Source of the DNA: CAZKCI01 sp964551475
GTDB taxonomy: Bacteria > Auribacterota > Erginobacteria > Erginobacterales > CAZKCI01
Reading direction: 5' to 3'
Assembly (NCBI GenBank): GCA_964551475.1
Contig: CAZKCI010000018.1
Span: 1 to 26,089, forward strand
DNA length: 26,089 bases
The translations under genes were made by a program, and so were the position numbers. Of the stretch, positions 21,755-26,089 are shown one piece after another. The notes under the pieces were generated by a model, which searched no databases, was not told the origin of the DNA, and saw only the letters and a program-made list of their open reading frames with translations. Within the stretch, counting starts at the first letter, position 1. Each line of letters starts with the position of its first letter.

Positions 21755-23337
21755 TCCTGCTCATCGACAACTACGATTCCTTCGTCTACAACCTGAAACA
21801 GCATCTCGGGGAACTCGGCGAGGAGGTGGTCGTCCGGCGCAACGACGCCGTCTCTCCGGAGGAGGTGGCCTCTCTCGCCCCCTCCCGGATCGTGATCTCG
21901 CCCGGTCCGAAGACGCCCGCCCAGGCGGGAGCATCCGTCGAGATCATCCGCCGCTTCGCAGGCTCGATCCCCATCCTCGGCGTCTGCCTCGGCCACCAGG
22001 CGATCGCCGCCGCCTTCGGGGGCGCGGTCGTCCGCGCCGGACGCCTGATGCACGGGAAGACCTCGCCCATCCACCACGACGGGAAGACCATCTTCGCCGG
22101 CCTGGACAACCCCTTCGAAGCCGCCCGCTACCACTCCCTGATCGTCGAGGAGAAGACGCTCCCCCCGGAGTTCGAGGTCAGCGCCCGCACGCCGGAAGGC
22201 GAGATCATGGCCATTCGCCACCGGGAATTCCCGCTCGAGGGGGTCCAGTTCCACCCCGAGTCGATCCTCACCCGCCCCGGCAAACGCCTCCTGTACAACT
22301 TCGTCTCCGGCAAGGTCGCCCACATCCCGATCAAGGTGGCGATCGACGCGGTGATCTGCGGCCGCGATCTCAGCCGGGCGGAGGCCGCCGAGGTGATGGA
22401 GACGATCATGAACGGGGACGCCACCCCGTCCCAGATCTCGGCCTTCGTCACGGGCCTGCGCCTCAAGGGGGAGACAGTGGAGGAGATCGCCGGCTGCGCC
22501 GAAACCATGCGGATGAAAGCGGTGAAAATCCGCGCGCCCGCCGGGAAGGCCGTCCTCGACACCTGCGGGACGGGGGGGGACAAGGCCCACACCTTCAACA
22601 TCTCCACCGCCGCCGCCCTGATCGCCGCCGGAGCGGGAGTCGTCGTCGCCAAGCACGGCAACCGCTCGGTCTCCTCCCGCTGCGGATCGGCCGACGTCTT
22701 CCAGGAGCTCGGCGTCAACATCCTGGCCGGCCCGGAGACGATGGAGAGGTGCCTCGCCGAAGCGGGCATCGCCTTTCTCTTCGCCCCCGCCCTGCATGCC
22801 GCGATGAAATACGCGCTCACCCCCCGGCGGGAGATCGGGATCCGCACCGTCTTCAACATCCTGGGCCCCCTCTCCAACCCGGCCGGGGCGAAGGTCCAGC
22901 TTTTGGGCGTCTACTCGGAGGAGCTCACGGAGAGGCTGGCCCGGGTTTTGGCGGCCCTGGGCAGCGAACGGGCCTGGGTCGTCCACGGCGTCGACGGCCT
23001 CGACGAGATCACTCTCGCCGGCCCCACCATCGTCTCCGAGCTGACAGAGGGCGCCGTCCGCACCTTTCATCTCGACCCCTCCGAATACGGCCTGAAGATC
23101 TGCCGTCCGGAGGAACTCAAGGGAGGGGACGCGGGCGAGAACGCCCGGATCATACTCGATATCCTGGAAGGGAAGCAGGGCCCCCAGAGCGACGTCGCCT
23201 GCCTGAACGCGGCCGCCGCGATCCTTCTGGCCGGCCATACCGCCGACCTCGGCGAGGGGATCGCCCGGGCCCGCGAGTCGATCTCGTCCGGCCAAGCGAT
23301 GAAAAAGCTGGAGGATCTGCGGAGGCTGACAAAATAA
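21751..23337 (+). CDS. trpGD: Fused anthranilate synthase glutaminase (TrpG) and anthranilate phosphoribosyltransferase (TrpD)
   Basis: 528 residues. Residues 1-190 are a class I glutamine amidotransferase: IDNYDSFVYNL, nucleophile C79 in GVCLGHQ, H168 and E170 in GVQFHPES. It supplies ammonia to TrpE. Residues about 192-528 are TrpD, which joins anthranilate to PRPP: GTGGD (273-277), FNISTAAALIAAGAGVVVAKHGNRSVSSRCGSADVFQ, GIRTVFNILGPLSNP, VHGVDGLDEI. The start is GTG 21751, with AAGGAGG (21738-21744) 6 nt upstream and exact placement before ILLIDNYDS; the longer ATG at 21691 lies within trpE. Such fusions occur in enterobacteria and elsewhere. The oxyanion-strand segment reads SPGPKTPAQAG, with Lys where Cys or Gly is more usual. 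Confidence 0.96.
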   Translation: MILLIDNYDSFVYNLKQHLGELGEEVVVRRNDAVSPEEVASLAPSRIVISPGPKTPAQAGASVEIIRRFAGSIPILGVCLGHQAIAAAFGGAVVRAGRLMHGKTSPIHHDGKTIFAGLDNPFEAARYHSLIVEEKTLPPEFEVSARTPEGEIMAIRHREFPLEGVQFHPESILTRPGKRLLYNFVSGKVAHIPIKVAIDAVICGRDLSRAEAAEVMETIMNGDATPSQISAFVTGLRLKGETVEEIAGCAETMRMKAVKIRAPAGKAVLDTCGTGGDKAHTFNISTAAALIAAGAGVVVAKHGNRSVSSRCGSADVFQELGVNILAGPETMERCLAEAGIAFLFAPALHAAMKYALTPRREIGIRTVFNILGPLSNPAGAKVQLLGVYSEELTERLARVLAALGSERAWVVHGVDGLDEITLAGPTIVSELTEGAVRTFHLDPSEYGLKICRPEELKGGDAGENARIILDILEGKQGPQSDVACLNAAAAILLAGHTADLGEGIARARESISSGQAMKKLEDLRRLTK

Positions 23338-23386
23338 GCGGGGCCGGGTCGCTATCCTCTCATCCCCAATCCCTACCCCCTATCGC

Positions 23387-24265
23387 ATGAACGATTTCTT
23401 GGCAAAGATCGCTGCGATCAAGCGCGACGAGGTGATGGCCGCGCGGGCCGCCGCTCCCCTGCCCGGCCTCCGCTCCCTCTGCCGAGACCTCCCCCCTCCG
23501 CGTCCGTTCGCGGCCGCCCTGCGGAAAGACGGCCTGACCGTCATCGCCGAGGTCAAGCGCGCCTCCCCCTCTATGGGTATCATCCGCGATCCCTTCGACC
23601 CCGCCGCCCTGGCCCGCGCTTATGAAACGGGCGGGGCCGGCGCCCTCTCCGTCCTCACCGAGGGAAAATATTTTCTGGGCTCTCTCGACCACCTCCGCCG
23701 GGTCAAAGAGGCGGTCCGCCTGCCCGTCCTGCGCAAGGATTTCATCATCGACGAGTACCAGATCTTCGAGTCCCGGTCGGCGGGCGCCGACGCCGTCCTC
23801 CTGATCGCCGAACTCCTGGACATCCAATGTCTCCGGGATTATCTCGCGGTCGCGAAAAGCCTGGCGCTCGACTGCCTGGTCGAGTCCCACGGCCGCCGCG
23901 AGCTGGAGAAGGCGCTCGCGGCGGGCGCTCAGATCGTCGGCGTGAACAACCGCGATTTGAAAACCCTCCATGTCGATCTGAAAACCAGTCTCGAACTCCT
24001 GCCCCTCGTTCCCGGAGACCGTATCCGTGTGAGCGAAAGCGGTATCCGAACCCCCGCCGACGCTGCCCGCGTGCGGGCGGCGGGCGCCGACGCCCTCCTG
24101 GTCGGCGAAACCCTCCTCCGCGGCGGTGACATAGCCGCTAAAATCAAGGAACTGGCATTCCCTTGCTCCGAACAGAAGAATATGCTCTCACTGCCTTGTG
24201 GAAGCGGCATTCCTGCCGCGATCCCTGGCGGCCGGAGGGCAAAGCGTGAACAAGATGAAAATTAA
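23387..24265 (+). CDS. trpC: Indole-3-glycerol phosphate synthase with repeat-derived C-terminal tail
   Basis: 292 residues, about 30 more than typical TrpC. It closes CdRP to indole-3-glycerol phosphate with loss of CO2, using a (beta/alpha)8 barrel. Conserved features: VIAEVKRASPS (E55, K57), LSVLTEGKYFLGSL, LPVLRKDFIIDEYQI, LLIAELL, VESHGRRELEKAL, VGVNNRDLKTLHVDL, SESGI and ALLVGETLLR. The barrel ends near residue 258 (KELAF). The remaining residues come from unrelated DNA, and residues 271-292 begin in a TGTGGAAGCGGC repeat half. A 49-bp gap separates it from trpGD, and no Shine-Dalgarno is seen before ATG 23387. It overlaps trpF by about 20 nt. Confidence 0.95.
   Translation: MNDFLAKIAAIKRDEVMAARAAAPLPGLRSLCRDLPPPRPFAAALRKDGLTVIAEVKRASPSMGIIRDPFDPAALARAYETGGAGALSVLTEGKYFLGSLDHLRRVKEAVRLPVLRKDFIIDEYQIFESRSAGADAVLLIAELLDIQCLRDYLAVAKSLALDCLVESHGRRELEKALAAGAQIVGVNNRDLKTLHVDLKTSLELLPLVPGDRIRVSESGIRTPADAARVRAAGADALLVGETLLRGGDIAAKIKELAFPCSEQKNMLSLPCGSGIPAAIPGGRRAKREQDEN
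24197..24237. repeat. Half REP element encoding the TrpC tail and upstream of trpF
   Basis: TGTGGAAGCGGCATTCCTGC begins one half-unit of the TGTGGGA family, with hairpin GCGGCA-TTCC-TGCCGC (24204-24219) and GATCCC after it. The inverted right half is missing. The adjacent CCGGAGGGC places GGAGGG at 24234-24239, which serves as the trpF ribosome site. Confidence 0.8.
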
Positions 24266-24884
24266 AATCTGCGGCCTGACCCGCCCCGAGGATGTCGTCT
24301 TCCTGAACGGCCTGCCGGTCGACTACGCCGGCTTCATCTTCGTCCCCTCCTCTCCCCGCTGCCTAAACCTCCCCTCCGCGATGCGGATCGCGCCTCTTCT
24401 CCGGGAAGGGATAAAAAAAGTCGGCGTCTTCCTGGACGACGACTCCGCGCGCGTCCTCGACATCGCCCGGTCCCTCCAGCTCGACCTCCTCCAGTTCCAT
24501 GGCGAGGAGACGCCGGCCTACTGCTCCCGTCTCGAAATCCCCTACTTCAAGACCATCCGCGTCCGGTCCCGGATCGACGGATCGTCCCTGCGTGGCTACC
24601 GCCCGGAGGCTTTCCTTCTCGATACCTATGCCCCGCGCGCCCACGGAGGCACCGGGAAAACATTCGACTGGTCCATCGCCCGCGCCTGGAGAGACACGGG
24701 CGTGAAGATTCTTTTGGCCGGAGGTCTCACGCCCGACAACGTGAGCCGGGCCGTCAGCGAGGTCGATCCCTGGGGAGTGGACGTCTCCTCCGGCGTCGAA
24801 TCCTCCCCCGGCGTCAAGGATCATTCTAAACTCCACCGCTTCATCACACTCGCCCAGGGAGGAGGGACGGTGTCAAATTGTTAA
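24246..24884 (+). CDS. trpF: Phosphoribosylanthranilate isomerase
   Basis: 212 residues from GTG 24246, which has GGAGGG (24234-24239) 6 nt upstream; ATG 24255 (209 residues) is the alternative and matches the usual MKIKICGLT start. TrpF isomerises PRA to CdRP, the substrate of the preceding trpC product. Seen: KICGLTRPEDV (catalytic Cys), VGVFLDD, LQLDLLQFHGEE, FLLDTYAPRAHGGTGKTFDW (catalytic Asp), LLAGGLTPDNV and GVDVSSGVESSPGVKD. The coding region overlaps the end of trpC. The last residues, GGTVSNC, and the TAA stop are encoded by the left arm of a perfect inverted repeat, so the native C-terminus has been replaced or trimmed. Confidence 0.95.
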   Translation: MNKMKIKICGLTRPEDVVFLNGLPVDYAGFIFVPSSPRCLNLPSAMRIAPLLREGIKKVGVFLDDDSARVLDIARSLQLDLLQFHGEETPAYCSRLEIPYFKTIRVRSRIDGSSLRGYRPEAFLLDTYAPRAHGGTGKTFDWSIARAWRDTGVKILLAGGLTPDNVSRAVSEVDPWGVDVSSGVESSPGVKDHSKLHRFITLAQGGGTVSNC

Positions 24885-24916
24885 GTTCAATTTGACAATT
24901 TGACACCGTCCCTCCT
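24860..24916. repeat. Perfect 22-bp inverted repeat spanning the trpF stop
   Basis: Left arm 24860-24881 (AGGAGGGACGG then TGTCAAATTGT), 13-nt loop, right arm 24895-24916, perfectly complementary. The motif CAATTTGACA is repeated within. It holds the trpF stop codon in the loop and ends 7 bp before the trpB ATG. As RNA it forms a very stable hairpin, but no T-run follows, so it is not a standard terminator. It looks like a REP or MITE-type insertion of a different family from the TGTGGGA elements. Confidence 0.9.
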
Positions 24917-24923
24917 GTTCGTT

Positions 24924-26089
24924 ATGAAAAAGCAGAAATATCATCGTCCCGGTTACTACGGAGACTACGGCGGGCGTTTCGTTCCTGAAACGCTGATGGC
25001 CCCTCTGGAAGAGCTGGCCGACGCCTACGACCGTTTCCGGAAGGACTCCGATTTCCGCCGGACTCTCGCCGCCCTCCTCGAAGACTATGCCGGTCGGCCG
25101 ACCCCCCTCTATTTCGCCCGCCGTCTCACCGAACATGCGGGCGGGGCTCGGATCTTCCTCAAACGCGAGGATCTCTGCCACACCGGCGCCCATAAAATCA
25201 ACAACTGCCTCGGCCAGGCCCTGCTCGCCCTGCGCATGGGCAAGAAACGGGTGATCGCCGAGACCGGGGCGGGGCAGCACGGCGTCGCCACGGCGACCGT
25301 CTGCGCCCTCCTCGGCCTTGACTGCGAAGTCTACATGGGCGAGGTCGACATGGCCCGCCAGTCCCACAACGTCTTTCGGATGGAACTCCTGGGGGCAAAG
25401 GTCATCCCCGTCCGGACCGGCACCCGGACGCTGAAGGACGCCTGCAACGAGGCCCTGCGCGACTGGGTGACCAACGTCGCCGGCACCTATTATCTTCTCG
25501 GCTCCACCGTCGGGCCGCACCCCTACCCGCTGATGGTGCGCGACTTCCAGTCGGTGATCGGGAGGGAGGCGCGCCGGCAATTCCTGAAAGCGAACGGGGC
25601 GCTCCCCGATCTCCTGGTCGCCTGCGTCGGCGGCGGCAGCAATTCGCTCGGCCTCTTCCATCCTTTTTACCGGGACCCGGTCGGTTTTGTCGGCGTGGAA
25701 GCGGGGGGGCGGGGACCGGGGCTGGGCGCGAACGCCGCCACGCTGGTCCGGGGGAGGCCCGGCGTCCTCCAGGGAAGCTACAGCTATCTCCTTCAGGACA
25801 GGCGGGGCCAGGTATCGGAAACCCATTCCGTCTCCGCCGGCCTCGACTACCCCGGTGTCGGCCCCGAGCACAGCTTCTACAAGGACAGCGGACGGGCGGA
25901 GTATGTCTCGGTCGGCGATCGGGAGGCTCTGTCGGCGGCGCGTCTTCTGAGCCGATGGGAGGGCATCATCCCCGCACTGGAGAGCGCCCACGCCGTGGCC
26001 TACGCCGGCAAGATAGCGAAGAGACTGCCGAAAGGAAAATCCATCATCGTCTGCCTCTCCGGAAGGGGCGACAAGGACCTGGAAATCCT
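24924..26089 (+). CDS. trpB: Tryptophan synthase beta chain (3' partial)
   Basis: 388 complete codons are visible and the window ends before the stop; the family is about 390-410 residues, so little is missing. TrpB condenses indole with serine to tryptophan using PLP and works with TrpA, presumably encoded just outside. Seen: GYYGDYGGRFVPETLM, GRPTPLYFA, LKREDLCHTGAHKINN (PLP lysine K91), IAETGAGQHG (catalytic Glu E113), VGGGSNSLG (PLP phosphate loop, 236-240), ASAGLDYPGVG-like SAGLDYPGVGPEHS, and LSGRGDKD near the end. No Shine-Dalgarno precedes ATG 24924, because the right arm of the inverted repeat (pyrimidine-rich) occupies that place; translation may depend on coupling or be SD-independent. 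Confidence 0.96.
   Translation, partial: MKKQKYHRPGYYGDYGGRFVPETLMAPLEELADAYDRFRKDSDFRRTLAALLEDYAGRPTPLYFARRLTEHAGGARIFLKREDLCHTGAHKINNCLGQALLALRMGKKRVIAETGAGQHGVATATVCALLGLDCEVYMGEVDMARQSHNVFRMELLGAKVIPVRTGTRTLKDACNEALRDWVTNVAGTYYLLGSTVGPHPYPLMVRDFQSVIGREARRQFLKANGALPDLLVACVGGGSNSLGLFHPFYRDPVGFVGVEAGGRGPGLGANAATLVRGRPGVLQGSYSYLLQDRRGQVSETHSVSAGLDYPGVGPEHSFYKDSGRAEYVSVGDREALSAARLLSRWEGIIPALESAHAVAYAGKIAKRLPKGKSIIVCLSGRGDKDLEI

Noticed and set aside
21559..23295. Minus-strand frame opposite trpGD, and the one at 24873-25991 opposite trpB
   Set aside because: Both lie entirely under well supported trp genes and show no family features.

Overview
The window comes from a bacterium with a high-GC genome (judged by eye). 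A PEP-CTERM sorting tail, many Sec signal peptides and large secreted beta-rich proteins point to a Gram-negative-type envelope. Dense interspersed hairpin repeats and proline-rich surface proteins are reminiscent of uncultured lineages near the PVC/Omnitrophota/Auribacterota area. That placement is a guess from style only. All convincing genes are on the + strand. I saw no rRNA, tRNA, CRISPR array or transposase.

Region 1 (1-15079) encodes secreted or surface proteins. The first is a 5'-truncated giant of repeated beta-sandwich domains joined by very long Pro/Thr/Ser linkers, with a lamin-tail-like domain. The second is a 1496-residue protein with phage-tail-fibre-like repeats. The third is a secreted protein with a Ca-binding DxDxDG-type segment. 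Three neighbours then share one N-terminal module: a short one ends in a PEP-CTERM tail, and two tandem paralogues end in a six-repeat FG-GAP-like propeller.

Region 2 (15080-19886) encodes two polytopic membrane proteins of GT-C glycosyltransferase type: a TMTC-like enzyme with a TPR tail, and a DUF2298 ('YYY') protein. They could glycosylate the secreted Ser/Thr-rich proteins, but only proximity suggests it.

Region 3 (19943-26089) is a tryptophan operon: promoter, a 19-codon leader peptide with three Trp codons (trpL), a ribosome-mediated attenuator with a tandem second terminator, then trpE, trpGD (fused), trpC, trpF and trpB (cut by the window end). trpE-trpGD and trpC-trpF overlap, so translation is probably coupled.

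Repeats have shaped the window. A bipartite REP/BIME-like element with TGTGGGA...TCCCACA ends and variable hairpin stems occurs between genes, inside the TMTC-like gene in frame, and at the end of trpC. A second, perfect inverted repeat supplies the last codons and stop of trpF. Degenerate AGTGATCAG-type words fill the spacers and in places form terminators.
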